Source: Chloroflexota bacterium (lineage in GTDB: Bacteria > Chloroflexota > Anaerolineae > J102). Taken from it: 10,438 nucleotides of DNA. The stretch lies in assembly GCA_003353825.1 (NCBI GenBank), contig PIVW01000184.1, forward strand, positions 1-10,438, in the 5' to 3' direction. Shown one piece after another: positions 1 through 8,157 of this stretch. The notes under the pieces were generated by a model. It made no database searches and was not told the origin of the DNA. It saw only the letters and a program-made list of their open reading frames with translations. Positions within the stretch are counted from its first letter, which is position 1; every line of letters begins with the position of its first letter. A program made the position numbers and the translations under genes.

Positions 1-304
1 AAGGTGATTAATGCTCCAGATAGGCTAAGAATAAGTGTTCGTCAGTATCCACTAATACTTTCGGGTTATTTTTCTTGTCGCTGCTCGATTTCTTTCTCAG
101 AAACTGCGAAATATAGGCTTAACCCTTTATTTGCAGTCCGTTGTAAATCGCAACCGGAGGACAATGTAGATACGCTAAGGACTTAGGACAGAATAACTTG
201 CCGAATTGCTCCCTGAAATGGCGGAAGAGTTCCGCAAGTTAGTAAATTCTCTGTGCTAAGTAGATTCACTTTTCCCAACATTTGTATCACTCCCCATTTG
301 AGGT
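1..304. other. Leading region with no supported gene
   Basis: The window opens in AT-richer DNA before the first protease gene. Short open frames exist on both strands (for example a 60-codon GTG-started frame at 4-186), but none has a recognisable protein family, a ribosome site or a protein-like composition. The only structure I see is an inverted repeat at 195-240. The promoter of the downstream protease should lie here, but I found no convincing -35/-10 pair. Confidence 0.6.
195..240 (+). promoter_or_regulatory. Possible leader hairpin upstream of the M6 protease
   Basis: AACTTGC at 195-201 is complementary to GCAAGTT at 234-240, and inside it GCGGAA (221-226) pairs with TTCCGC (230-235) over a GAG loop. 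The two stems overlap by two bases, so they partly compete. It could be a 5' leader structure or the tail of an upstream transcript; there is no T-run to support a terminator on the + strand. Confidence 0.25.
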
Positions 305-310
305 AAGGAG
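305..310 (+). promoter_or_regulatory. Ribosome binding site of the M6 protease
   Basis: AAGGAG lies 8 bases before the ATG at 319. It fixes the start that also places a signal peptide at the very N-terminus. Confidence 0.85.
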
Positions 311-318
311 CCAACGTA

Positions 319-3300
319 ATGAAACCATCTGTACGTAAGATCGTTTTTATAACCATGATAGTAATCATGTTACTCTCTGCACTCGCTCCCCTGGCAGCAT
401 TTGCAGCCGAGGGGCCGGTGAATGCGGATGATGTGCAACTCCGCACGACTTCAAAAGCCAAGCGCTTCCCTCCAAAAGATCAACCTGATCCTGAGATGTA
501 CAGGTTGCGACGCCAGATCGAGAAAGCTATATTGTCCGGCGATCAATTAACAGCACAATCAATGGCGGTCGCCGAAGAAGGTAAGGCCCTCGTCCTGCTG
601 CTGGAATTTTCCGGCACCGATACCATCACCTGGGAACCTGGCGACCAATGGGATCCCTACGGTGTCGCCGAGATCGTCGAGGCTGAAGACTACGGCGATT
701 GCAGTAACGTAATCACCGAAACCACAGAATTCACCTTCGGTCCTACTTTGCATAATGAGGTACCTAAGCCGCCATCAGCGGAAGCCGCTTACAAAGGGGC
801 GACGGCGGACTTTGGCTTCACGATGTGGACACCCGATTTTAGCAAGGAATACTACGAGGACATGGTCTTTGGTGAAGGTCTTTCCTACAGCTATACCGCT
901 GAGAATGGCGATCCGGTCGAGATTAACATCGATGAGTCGATGCGCATCTATTACGAGACCCTGTCAAATGGCATGTACTCCGTAAGCGGTGAGATCATCG
1001 GCTGGATTCCCCTACCCCATTCCATGCCCTGGTATGGAGCTGACCCGTGCCCAGGTAACCTCTCTCTTTCGCCCATATCCGGCGCTGGCTCTGACGGGTG
1101 GTATGGCCACAACCCGGACGCAGAAGATGAAATTCGTGTCGACTACGGTACGCCGCAGACCGCGATCATGGATGCCGTTGACTGGATCAACGAAAACATA
1201 CCGGACTTCGACTGGGCGCAGTATGATGGTGATGGTGATGGTCACGTCGATACCATCATCACTGTCAATGCCGGCGTCGGCGAAGCAAACTCTGGCGCTG
1301 ATGAGCACGCTATCTGGCCCCATAGTTCCAGCGTCAACTATTGCGCCGATCCCGGCGCTGACGGCGAATGCGATACCGATGACGATATTCGCACAGGGTC
1401 CTATATCATGCAGGGCGAGACCACAGGCATCTCTACATTTACGCACGAATTCGGCCATCGTCTCGGCGCTGATGACCTGTACGCTTACGGCTATGGCGAC
1501 ACCTCCGCCGGTGTCTGGAGCAACATGGGTGACGACCGTGGCCACGGCGCCCCCTGGGATTCCGGTTCAGTCGGCATGGACCCCTGGCACATGTTGGGCT
1601 GGGGCTGGATCGACCCTGTCGTGGTCGACTACGGTGACCCCGCTATGGAGATCACGTTGGGGCAGACCGCCGACCTACCCGACGGCACCGAGGATTCGAT
1701 CCTGATTAAACTGCCAGACATAATGGAACAGATCGAAGAAGCCCATAGCCCCGTGAACATGTGGTGGGGCGGGCGCGAGAATCTCAGGAACGATCTGGTC
1801 TATCGTCCGCTTGATCTCAGTGCCGCTGCCGCTGCCGAACTGACCTTCTGGCACCATTACGACATCGAAACGGAATGGGACTACGGCTTCGTGCAGATTT
1901 CGACTGACGATGGCACTACTTGGACGAGTCTAGCCAACAAGAACACGACCGACATACTTGATCCCTCAGCTATCGACTATGTGGTCGATAATGTGCCGGG
2001 TTTCACCGACCACAATGAGGGCTGGACCCAGGAGACGTTCGATCTGAGCGCCTACGTCGGCCAGCAGGTTTTACTAGGCTTCCGCTATGCCACGGACTGG
2101 GGCAGCCTTGAGAACGGTTGGTGGGTGGACGACATCATGGTCACTGCCGACGGCGAAACCGTGTTCTCCGACGATATCGAGAGCGGAGCCGGTGACTGGA
2201 TGGCTGATCCCGATGGCGGCTGGTCGATCTCCGATGGCGTCTTCACCTATCCCCATTACTATCTGGTGGAATGGCGCAACGATGCCGGCATCGACCACAA
2301 CCTGGCAGTCGGACGCTGCGATATCCAGGACTGGGGTATGGTGGTGTGGTACATCAATGATCAGAAGTATACGGCCAATGAGATCTACGATTACCTAGAG
2401 GACTCGCCCAGTTTTGGCCCGAAGGGTAAGGCCCTGATCGTGGACGCGCATCCCGAACCGCAACGAGACGCTACCTCAGAGTACGCACAAAACGCTCGCA
2501 GTAATGTCAGCTATCGCTGCTATGGTGTGCGTGATGTGGCCTTTGGCCTGAGCGACCTGGATCCCTTCTACGTCACCCAGCCGCCTACCAACCCTGACCG
2601 CTGGGGCAATCCAGATTACGAGTACCCCGCCCTGCCTGCTGTCCCCGCTTTCCACGACAGCATGAGCTATTACCCGGGCCTGGAATACACTAACATTCGC
2701 TCGGTGGACGATGACCGTGGCCCGCTTGTGTTCTGGGCGGCCAAAGAGCGAGATGCCAGCGTAGTGGTGCCGGCGCAATCTCCCTACGGCATAGGCCCTG
2801 TCGAATATGATCGTTCCGGATTCCTGCAATGGATGACCGAGGAAGCCGCTTGGTACGGTTGGAAGGATTGGCCAGCCGGCACCGGCAACCCCGGTGACAC
2901 CGCCGTACAGTACGGTATCCACCTCGAAGTCACAGAACAAGCTGAGGATGGAAGTTGGGGCAAGATAAGGTACTGGAACTCAATGATTGAAATCGATGGG
3001 AGTATCAGCCAGACACCCAGCGCCGATCCCTTGACGTACGGCGACACAGTTGACATCGAGGTTAATGTATCGAACGCCGGTAGCGGTATCAACGGCGTTA
3101 TCAAGATGCCCATCGACCTTGACGAAGCCTACGTAGACGGCAGTGCCTGGGGTGGCGCCGTACCACTGACAGCTGCACAAGCTGCTGAACTGGATGCCCA
3201 GTATGGTATCGAGGCTCCGGTCTATGCAGCAGCAGCCGATGATTCGGTTGTCGCAATAAGTTGGGTAGGCCCAATGGGCAGCGGTGACAGCATAAACTTC

Positions 3301-3903
3301 GGTTTCAGCACTGAGATCACCGCCCGCTCCGGCAGCATCCAACATTCTGCTGCGATCTTCGATGATGCCGCCTTAGTCCATGGCCTGTACAGCGATGTCC
3401 TCGATATCGTCGATGATGGCGTGCGCACGGTTGGCTTGCCACTGGTAGCAGACACCTATGTCAACGGCGGTGACGAAGCAACGAACTTCGATGATCATGC
3501 CATACTAACAACCCGTACCAGCGGTCTCGATAACATCTTGCTTACCTTCGACCGCAGCGCCTTGCCCGATGATGTGACCATTATCGATGGCGAGCTGAGA
3601 GTGTATGTGGAGACCGAATCGGGTGCAATCGGCAAGAGCCTTACTGTGCTCAATGTCGATGCCTTTGACTCAACCACGGTTACTTATGACGATGCCCCTG
3701 CTACCTTCAACCCCGGCGATGCGGTTGCACTTGTTGCTTTAGGCGAGCTGAGCTTCGACGTAACCGCGCAGATCGCATCCTGGGCAGATAGCAGTCAACT
3801 GGCCATTGCCTCAGAGGGTCACCTCGGCCGTATCTCGATCGATTCCCTTGAATCGTATCAGACCGTGCCTGCGACGCTTACGGTTACTTACCAGGTTCAG
3901 TAA
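319..3903 (+). CDS. Secreted M6 (immune inhibitor A-type) zinc metalloprotease with C-terminal DNRLRE-like module
   Basis: A predicted extracellular metalloendopeptidase of 1194 residues. The N-terminus is a signal peptide (Lys/Arg at 2-7, hydrophobic 8-28, likely cleavage near AFA-AE at 29/30). A propeptide follows, then the M6 catalytic domain, with a calcium-loop-like DGDGDGHVD at 303-311 and the zinc site HEFGH at 376-380. The extended pattern HExxHxxGxxD makes D386 the likely third ligand, E377 the general base and M403 (SNMG) a Met-turn candidate. Residues about 490-870 match the InhA accessory region (GWWVDDI at 600-606, YLVEWRN at 648-654). A DUF11-like beta domain covers about 895-1030, and a DNRLRE-like module fills 1038-1194. 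InhA proteins are usually near 800 residues, so the last 300 are an extension. The ATG follows an AAGGAG at 8-base spacing. The reading frame is intact, with no missing catalytic residue. The family is confident; the substrate is unknown, with extracellular protein as the default. Confidence 0.93.
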   Translation: MKPSVRKIVFITMIVIMLLSALAPLAAFAAEGPVNADDVQLRTTSKAKRFPPKDQPDPEMYRLRRQIEKAILSGDQLTAQSMAVAEEGKALVLLLEFSGTDTITWEPGDQWDPYGVAEIVEAEDYGDCSNVITETTEFTFGPTLHNEVPKPPSAEAAYKGATADFGFTMWTPDFSKEYYEDMVFGEGLSYSYTAENGDPVEINIDESMRIYYETLSNGMYSVSGEIIGWIPLPHSMPWYGADPCPGNLSLSPISGAGSDGWYGHNPDAEDEIRVDYGTPQTAIMDAVDWINENIPDFDWAQYDGDGDGHVDTIITVNAGVGEANSGADEHAIWPHSSSVNYCADPGADGECDTDDDIRTGSYIMQGETTGISTFTHEFGHRLGADDLYAYGYGDTSAGVWSNMGDDRGHGAPWDSGSVGMDPWHMLGWGWIDPVVVDYGDPAMEITLGQTADLPDGTEDSILIKLPDIMEQIEEAHSPVNMWWGGRENLRNDLVYRPLDLSAAAAAELTFWHHYDIETEWDYGFVQISTDDGTTWTSLANKNTTDILDPSAIDYVVDNVPGFTDHNEGWTQETFDLSAYVGQQVLLGFRYATDWGSLENGWWVDDIMVTADGETVFSDDIESGAGDWMADPDGGWSISDGVFTYPHYYLVEWRNDAGIDHNLAVGRCDIQDWGMVVWYINDQKYTANEIYDYLEDSPSFGPKGKALIVDAHPEPQRDATSEYAQNARSNVSYRCYGVRDVAFGLSDLDPFYVTQPPTNPDRWGNPDYEYPALPAVPAFHDSMSYYPGLEYTNIRSVDDDRGPLVFWAAKERDASVVVPAQSPYGIGPVEYDRSGFLQWMTEEAAWYGWKDWPAGTGNPGDTAVQYGIHLEVTEQAEDGSWGKIRYWNSMIEIDGSISQTPSADPLTYGDTVDIEVNVSNAGSGINGVIKMPIDLDEAYVDGSAWGGAVPLTAAQAAELDAQYGIEAPVYAAAADDSVVAISWVGPMGSGDSINFGFSTEITARSGSIQHSAAIFDDAALVHGLYSDVLDIVDDGVRTVGLPLVADTYVNGGDEATNFDDHAILTTRTSGLDNILLTFDRSALPDDVTIIDGELRVYVETESGAIGKSLTVLNVDAFDSTTVTYDDAPATFNPGDAVALVALGELSFDVTAQIASWADSSQLAIASEGHLGRISIDSLESYQTVPATLTVTYQVQ
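3430..3900 (+). repeat. Paralogous C-terminal module, copy 1 (DNRLRE-like)
   Basis: Encodes residues 1038-1194 of the M6 protease and is clearly homologous to the tail of the neighbouring subtilase (7079-7549). Shared blocks include PLxADT near the start, TSGxDNILLxFD, FDSxTVT, FNPxD, and LAxASEGxxGRxSxDSLES towards the end; about half the positions look identical by eye. The motif DNILLTFDRSALP resembles the family signature of DNRLRE / disaggregatase-related repeats, some of which bind carbohydrates. Identity at base level is only in short blocks (for example GCCTTTGACTCA at 3661 and 7310), so the duplication is old. Confidence 0.8.
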
Positions 3904-3913
3904 ATATTTCGCC

Positions 3914-3950
3914 GATCATTAAGGGTTGCTGTTGTAGCAGCCCCCTGATC
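3914..3950 (+). terminator. Hairpin just after the M6 protease stop
   Basis: GATCA (3914-3918) pairs with TGATC (3946-3950), enclosing GGGTTGCT (3923-3930) paired with AGCAGCCC (3936-3943), with one G-U pair and a GTTGT loop. No T-run follows, so it may protect the 3' end or assist the stronger hairpin 16 bases on. Confidence 0.45.
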
Positions 3951-3965
3951 TCACATAGAGTCATT

Positions 3966-3995
3966 CAGAGCCGGGACAATTTCGTCCCGGCTCTG
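3966..3995 (+). terminator. Terminator-like hairpin between the two proteases
   Basis: A perfect 12-bp GC-rich stem, CAGAGCCGGGAC (3966-3977) with GTCCCGGCTCTG (3984-3995), closed by a 6-base loop. The bases after it (TCGTGTTC) are a poor U-tract, so intrinsic termination could be partial, but stem strength and position after a stop codon favour a terminator. Confidence 0.7.
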
Positions 3996-4043
3996 TCGTG
4001 TTCAGGAGAAGAATTTCTGTTCGGTCGGATAACATGCTACAGT

Positions 4044-4072
4044 CTGGTTACTCGCGTTGCTGCTTGTATAAT
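4044..4072 (+). promoter_or_regulatory. Promoter of the subtilase gene
   Basis: A consensus -10 TATAAT lies at 4067-4072, with a weak -35 candidate CTGGTT at 4044-4049 at 17-base spacing. Transcription would start near 4079, giving a leader of about 36 bases. With the hairpins upstream it suggests the subtilase can be transcribed independently of the M6 gene. Confidence 0.55.
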
Positions 4073-4101
4073 TAGTTTGTCTGTCGATTTCCACATCTAC
4101 C

Positions 4102-4106
4102 AGGAG
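4102..4106 (+). promoter_or_regulatory. Ribosome binding site that decides the subtilase start
   Basis: AGGAG at 4102-4106 lies 8 bases before ATG 4115 but only 5 before the in-frame GTG at 4112. The spacing and the codon both favour ATG 4115. Confidence 0.75.
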
Positions 4107-4114
4107 AACCAGTG

Positions 4115-7100
4115 ATGAAAACTCGCAGAATCGCCATCCTTTTGGTGGCGGCCATCTTCATAGTGCTGTTGCTGGCACAAGCCACTGCGGCAGATCAAGA
4201 CATAGGCGCCAGCTTGGATCAAGAGTCAACACCCCACGCCTCCAATCGCCTGATCGTGCAGTTGCAGTCTCCCTCACTGGTCGAGTTCGCGAGCTCGGTC
4301 TCGGCACAAACCGCAGGGGATGCGATGGTCAAGGGTCGTCTCAATGCCCGCTCGGCAAAGGCTCAGGCGCATGTGGATCGCTTGCAGATCGAGCAAGAGG
4401 CATTTGTAAATACGGTAGAAGCCCTATTTCCCCAGGCCAGGGCCGCCGCTTACATGGACTCCGCAGGTGTTTCGCAACCGTTGGCCTACCAAGTCGTAAC
4501 CAATGCTGTCGTTCTAGAACTGCCTGCAGTGACACCTGCTGCCATTCGCAAAATTACCAACATGGCCGCTGTACGCCAGGTCTTTCGAGATTATCAGCAG
4601 AAACCGAATCTGTATGCCAGCATTCCCCTGATCAATGCTCCCACTCTGTGGGAAGAACTGGGTGGCCAGGGTATGTCGGGCCAGGGAATCATCATAGCCA
4701 GTATCGATACCGGTGTTTATATCCCTCACATTTTTTTTGATCCCACCGGTTTCCAGTATCCCGAAGGCTACCCGGTCGGCGATACCAGCGTTACCACCGA
4801 GAAAGTGATAGGAGCGCGCGCCTACTTCCGCTCCTGGGACCCGCCACTGCCCACAGATGCTGGTGCTTTACCCGGGCCCAACAGCAATCCACACGGTACC
4901 CACACCGCCGGTATCGCCGCCGGTAATGCCGGTACGACTGCCGAAGTATCAGGCTATGTCGAGACCATCTCCGGCGTAGCACCCGAGGCCCAGATCCTTA
5001 GCTACCGCATCGGCTACCCCACTGCCAGCGAATATTCTGGCAGCGCCTTTGATGCCGAGGTAATCCAGGCTTACGAAGACGCCGTCATCGACGGGGCCGA
5101 CGTCATCAACTACAGCTTCGGTGGCTATGATGGCGTTATGCCCTGGGCCAGCGCCACTACCTTGGCGCGAGAAGCGGCCTGGGATGCCGGCGTATTCGTC
5201 TCTCATTCAGCCGGCAACAGTGGCCCCGGCGCTTCATCTACCGGGGATGCTTCACCCAAAGTGATGGAGGTGGCAGCCAGTACAACCAGCGGCACCATCA
5301 TTTCAGGTGTGCAGATAGGCAATGTCCCAGACGTGATTGCCAGCTTCAGCAGTCGCGGCCCTGCCTATTCACGCTTCCTCGAACCCGATGTCACAGCGCC
5401 TGGTGTAGCGATCTTATCAGCGGGTTATGGTCAGGGCACGGGCTATGCCCGGCTACTAGGATTCGGCCAGGCCAGTGGCACCAGTATGGCTGCACCCCAT
5501 GTAGCGGGCGCCGCCGCCCTGCTCAAGCAGATGCACCCCGACTGGTCGCCCACGCAGATCATGTCGGCGCTGATGTCTACCGCCACCACTGACCTCTGGC
5601 TGGATAAAGCCAAGACCCTACCTGCCGCTGTGCTGGACATGGGCGCCGGTCGCATCGATCTGGCCGTAGCAAGCAACCCCGGCCTGACCTTTGACTACCC
5701 TTCGCTGAGTTTCGGCTCTCATCCTGCCGGAACCGCTATCACCCTGACGGTCACGGCAACCAATGTTAGTGAAGAAGGGAGCACCTATGATATTTCGGCA
5801 ACGGTCGATGAGGGTGTGGCGGTCAGTGTCAACCCCACGCGCCTCACCTTCGCCGCAAGCGAAAGCAAGAGCTTCGATGTCATCGTAGATACCAGCGGCG
5901 CCGATGCAGCTGACTACGGCGGGATGGTTTATCTGAACGACGATGATGGTGCGCATACGGCCCACCTACCTTTGTGGGTACGCGCCGAAGCCAAAGCGGA
6001 TGCAAGGATCTTGCTGATCGACAACGATTTCAGTGATCTCCTGGGGTATGCTGATTACACCCCTTATTACAGCGGGACGCTCGACTTACTGGGCTGGGAA
6101 TTCGATTATTACAATGCCGATATCCACTTTGGAAATCCCAGGACATTGCCCACTGCTGCCGAGTTAGCCGCCTATGATGTCATCATCTACTGGTCTGGCG
6201 ATAATTTCCAATCTAACAGTTCTATGCCACTTACCAAAATCGATATGCAGACGCTCTCCGACTGGCTTTTTACTGGCGGGCGACTATTCGCCTCCGGCCA
6301 GGACCTTGCCTCTGCCTGGGGCGCGCTCAATAGCAACTTTCTGTACACTAGCAACCTCGGAGCAGAGTATTTGCACGATAGCATTTTTGATCCGGATCTT
6401 GCCGATTTGCTGCCACCCAAGCCGTCGATAGTGGGCCAGCCTGGTTCGCCTTTCAGTGGGCTGGTATTGGATCTAAGTGAATCCGGTGATGGTGCGGGCA
6501 ACCAGGTCTCCGTAGATGAAGTAGCCCATGCGCCTTTTGGCGACCTTGGCATTCCTTCGACTGCCAAACCTGTCATGGCAGCTATCGATGGTTTCACCCT
6601 ACAAGCGGGCACTGTTGCCATAGCCCGTGCCGCCTATCCCACCTTGGAAGAGCTGGTTCCGCCCTACGATTACCGCACCCTCTATCTTTCCTTCGGCTTT
6701 GAGGGTATCAACGGCGACAGCGGCTACCACACCCGTGAAGATGTGATGGCGGGCGCCATGGCCTGGCTGTTGGACAGCAACGATGTCACCGTTCACATTG
6801 GACTGCAAGATGTTGACAGTATTGGCACATCCTATCGTTGGGATTTTGGGGACCGTTCACCTTACACCGTTGCCAATGGCAGCAATCAAGCCGTTCACCA
6901 GTACGATACAGTGGGCAATTACAGGGTTCGGGTTGAAGCCTTGAACGGTTGGGGTGCTACGCAATTGGGATCGATAGATGTTGCCATCAGCGAGGAGATG
7001 GTAGATCAAGTCACCTACTTCACAGCTGAAATGAGTTCTAATTACGAGGCGCCCGAACCCACGCCCGATCCCGTTTCCATCGTGGTTCCACTGCAGGCCG

Positions 7101-7552
7101 ATACCTGGGTAGTTGGCAGCGCTCCGACGGCCAACTACGATGAGTATGCGTCATTGGCAACCTGGACATCTGGCGTCGACAACATCCTGCTCAGCTTTGA
7201 TCCCGATGCGATTCCGGCGGATGTCGAGATTTTGAGCGCCACGCTGAGCATGAATGCTATCAACAGCAGTGGTTCTTTGGGTAAGCGCCTGACGGCGTTG
7301 AACGCCGAAGCCTTTGACTCAGCAACTGTAACCTTTGCCAGCGCGCCCAATGTTTTCAATCCCAGCGACTCAGTGCCCTTCACGGACCTTGGTTTGGTCA
7401 ACATCGACGTAACTGATCAGGTCGCTGCATGGCAGGGCGGATCTGCTCAATTGGCGGTAGCCTCTGAAGGCACGTTTGGCCGTGTTTCGTTTGATAGCCT
7501 GGAGAGCTTCGAGGCAATACCTGCGACGCTAACAGTCCTCTACCAACCGTAA
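4115..7552 (+). CDS. Secreted S8 subtilisin-like serine protease with PKD and DNRLRE-like modules
   Basis: A predicted extracellular serine endopeptidase of 1145 residues, numbered from ATG 4115 (a GTG one codon earlier is the alternative). Signal peptide 1-25 is cut near ATA-AD. An I9-type propeptide covers about 45-160. The S8 domain carries Asp198 (SIDTG), His260 (HGTHTAG), the oxyanion Asn368 (SAGNSG) and Ser457 (GTSMAAPH), so the full catalytic set is present. The Asn-to-Ser interval of 89 residues leaves no room for a PA domain insert. Then come a fibronectin-like beta domain (about 522-628), an alpha/beta domain resembling class I glutamine amidotransferase/flavodoxin folds (about 630-888, opening ARILLIDND), a PKD domain (about 890-965, WDFGD at 909-913, HQYDTVGNYRVRVEA) and a DNRLRE-like tail (989-1145). 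The tail is paralogous to that of the upstream M6 protease. It probably degrades external protein or processes its neighbour; the latter is speculation. Confidence 0.94.
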   Translation: MKTRRIAILLVAAIFIVLLLAQATAADQDIGASLDQESTPHASNRLIVQLQSPSLVEFASSVSAQTAGDAMVKGRLNARSAKAQAHVDRLQIEQEAFVNTVEALFPQARAAAYMDSAGVSQPLAYQVVTNAVVLELPAVTPAAIRKITNMAAVRQVFRDYQQKPNLYASIPLINAPTLWEELGGQGMSGQGIIIASIDTGVYIPHIFFDPTGFQYPEGYPVGDTSVTTEKVIGARAYFRSWDPPLPTDAGALPGPNSNPHGTHTAGIAAGNAGTTAEVSGYVETISGVAPEAQILSYRIGYPTASEYSGSAFDAEVIQAYEDAVIDGADVINYSFGGYDGVMPWASATTLAREAAWDAGVFVSHSAGNSGPGASSTGDASPKVMEVAASTTSGTIISGVQIGNVPDVIASFSSRGPAYSRFLEPDVTAPGVAILSAGYGQGTGYARLLGFGQASGTSMAAPHVAGAAALLKQMHPDWSPTQIMSALMSTATTDLWLDKAKTLPAAVLDMGAGRIDLAVASNPGLTFDYPSLSFGSHPAGTAITLTVTATNVSEEGSTYDISATVDEGVAVSVNPTRLTFAASESKSFDVIVDTSGADAADYGGMVYLNDDDGAHTAHLPLWVRAEAKADARILLIDNDFSDLLGYADYTPYYSGTLDLLGWEFDYYNADIHFGNPRTLPTAAELAAYDVIIYWSGDNFQSNSSMPLTKIDMQTLSDWLFTGGRLFASGQDLASAWGALNSNFLYTSNLGAEYLHDSIFDPDLADLLPPKPSIVGQPGSPFSGLVLDLSESGDGAGNQVSVDEVAHAPFGDLGIPSTAKPVMAAIDGFTLQAGTVAIARAAYPTLEELVPPYDYRTLYLSFGFEGINGDSGYHTREDVMAGAMAWLLDSNDVTVHIGLQDVDSIGTSYRWDFGDRSPYTVANGSNQAVHQYDTVGNYRVRVEALNGWGATQLGSIDVAISEEMVDQVTYFTAEMSSNYEAPEPTPDPVSIVVPLQADTWVVGSAPTANYDEYASLATWTSGVDNILLSFDPDAIPADVEILSATLSMNAINSSGSLGKRLTALNAEAFDSATVTFASAPNVFNPSDSVPFTDLGLVNIDVTDQVAAWQGGSAQLAVASEGTFGRVSFDSLESFEAIPATLTVLYQP
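7079..7549 (+). repeat. Paralogous C-terminal module, copy 2 (DNRLRE-like)
   Basis: Encodes residues 989-1145 of the subtilase and aligns with almost no gaps to the tail of the M6 protease (3430-3900). It is joined to the PKD domain by a short linker containing PEPTPDP, the kind of Pro-rich spacer common before substrate-binding or surface modules. Confidence 0.8.
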
Positions 7553-7600
7553 TTGACCTTCATCGTTGCGGCGCGCTGTTAGGCGCTTAGGCAAAATCAC

Positions 7601-7616
7601 CGACAACTTTTTGTCG
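7601..7616. terminator. Small hairpin between convergent genes
   Basis: CGACAA (7601-7606) and TTGTCG (7611-7616) form a 6-bp stem with a CTTT loop, 48 bases after the subtilase stop. It is weak and has no flanking T-run, but it is the best terminator candidate between the convergent subtilase and ferredoxin genes. Confidence 0.3.
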
Positions 7617-7625
7617 ATGTTCGTG

Positions 7626-7691
7626 GCAAGTGGCACGTAGCAAGTGGTAAGTTCGACCTCGTCTGCAACCGAAATCGTACCTGCTACTTGC
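7626..7691. repeat. Imperfect inverted repeat with AAGTAG-type units at the ferredoxin gene's 3' end
   Basis: A 14-base arm at 7626-7639 (GCAAGTGGCACGTA) is complementary, with two mismatches, to 7678-7691 (TACCTGCTACTTGC). The left side also holds repeated CAAGTGG units (7627-7633, 7641-7647). The right arm includes the ferredoxin stop codon (7684-7686, read on the - strand). Confidence 0.55.
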
Positions 7692-8055
7692 GGTTTTCAC
7701 CCAAGCGCTGGAAGACATACTCCTCAACCGGTTCTCCTCCGATCAGATGTTCCTCGATGATTCGATCCAGTACCACATCATCTACACTATGGTACCAAAT
7801 GCCCTCCGGGTACACGACCAGTAAAGTTCCCCCATAGCACACACCCAGGCAAGCGGTAATTCCACGTTTCACACGAAGGGGATTGTCATACTTACCTAAC
7901 TCACCCAATTTGGCTGACAAAGATTGGTACAACTGCCGGCTCTTACCTTCTGGATCACAATATTTGCCTACACATACGAAGAGGTGATGCGCATAGGGTG
8001 CTTGTGAAGGGGCGTCATTTTTCATAGTAATTTGTGATTGCCAAGGTTGACTCAT
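7684..8055 (-). CDS. Thioredoxin-like [2Fe-2S] ferredoxin domain protein
   Basis: A small soluble protein of 123 residues (from ATG 8055) predicted to bind one [2Fe-2S] cluster and to carry electrons for an unidentified partner. Four cysteines are visible: C28 and C33 (CVGKYC, C-x4-C) and C69 and C73 (CLGVC, C-x3-C). The gap from the second to the third Cys is 36 residues. This is the arrangement of NuoE/HoxE-type subunits (2Fe-2S_thioredx fold) rather than the wider C-x12-C of Aquifex-type ferredoxin. The segment VVYPEGIWY and the following [17 protein letters not shown] are typical of stand-alone members. It is shorter than NuoE, which carries an extra N-terminal helical region. The start is uncertain: TTG at 8064 extends it by 3 codons, ATG at 8025 shortens it by 10 residues, and none has a good ribosome site. 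It converges on the subtilase; no NuoF-like partner is in the window. Confidence 0.88.
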   Translation of the reverse strand: MSQPWQSQITMKNDAPSQAPYAHHLFVCVGKYCDPEGKSRQLYQSLSAKLGELGKYDNPLRVKRGITACLGVCYGGTLLVVYPEGIWYHSVDDVVLDRIIEEHLIGGEPVEEYVFQRLGENRK

Positions 8056-8091
8056 GCAGGCCAAGAATCTTCGTAAATGTAGGCTGGCAAG

Positions 8092-8157
8092 GTAGATAAG
8101 GAATAAGTAGACAAGGGAGTTCGGTATCTGGTGCAGCGACTGTTTTGCCTACTTATT
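8092..8157. repeat. GTAGAYAAG repeats forming an inverted repeat upstream of the ferredoxin gene
   Basis: GTAGATAAG (8092-8100) and GTAGACAAG (8107-8115) are direct copies 15 bases apart. AATAAGTAGACAA (8102-8114) is also inverted with one mismatch at 8145-8157 (TTGCCTACTTATT), leaving a 30-base loop. The units resemble those at 7626-7691 on the other side of the gene. Confidence 0.6.

Noticed and set aside
4..186. 60-codon open frame at the window start
   Set aside because: GTG start without a clear ribosome site, no family resemblance, and a composition (many Arg, Ser, Cys) unlike the neighbouring real genes.
1225..1242. Three tandem GATGGT copies, considered as a slippage site
   Set aside because: They encode the DGDGDG part of a calcium-loop motif usual in M6 proteases, so protein constraint explains them.
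989..1705. 238-codon + strand frame inside the M6 gene
   Set aside because: It is a shifted-frame shadow of the M6 coding sequence, which has intact catalytic motifs and a signal peptide.
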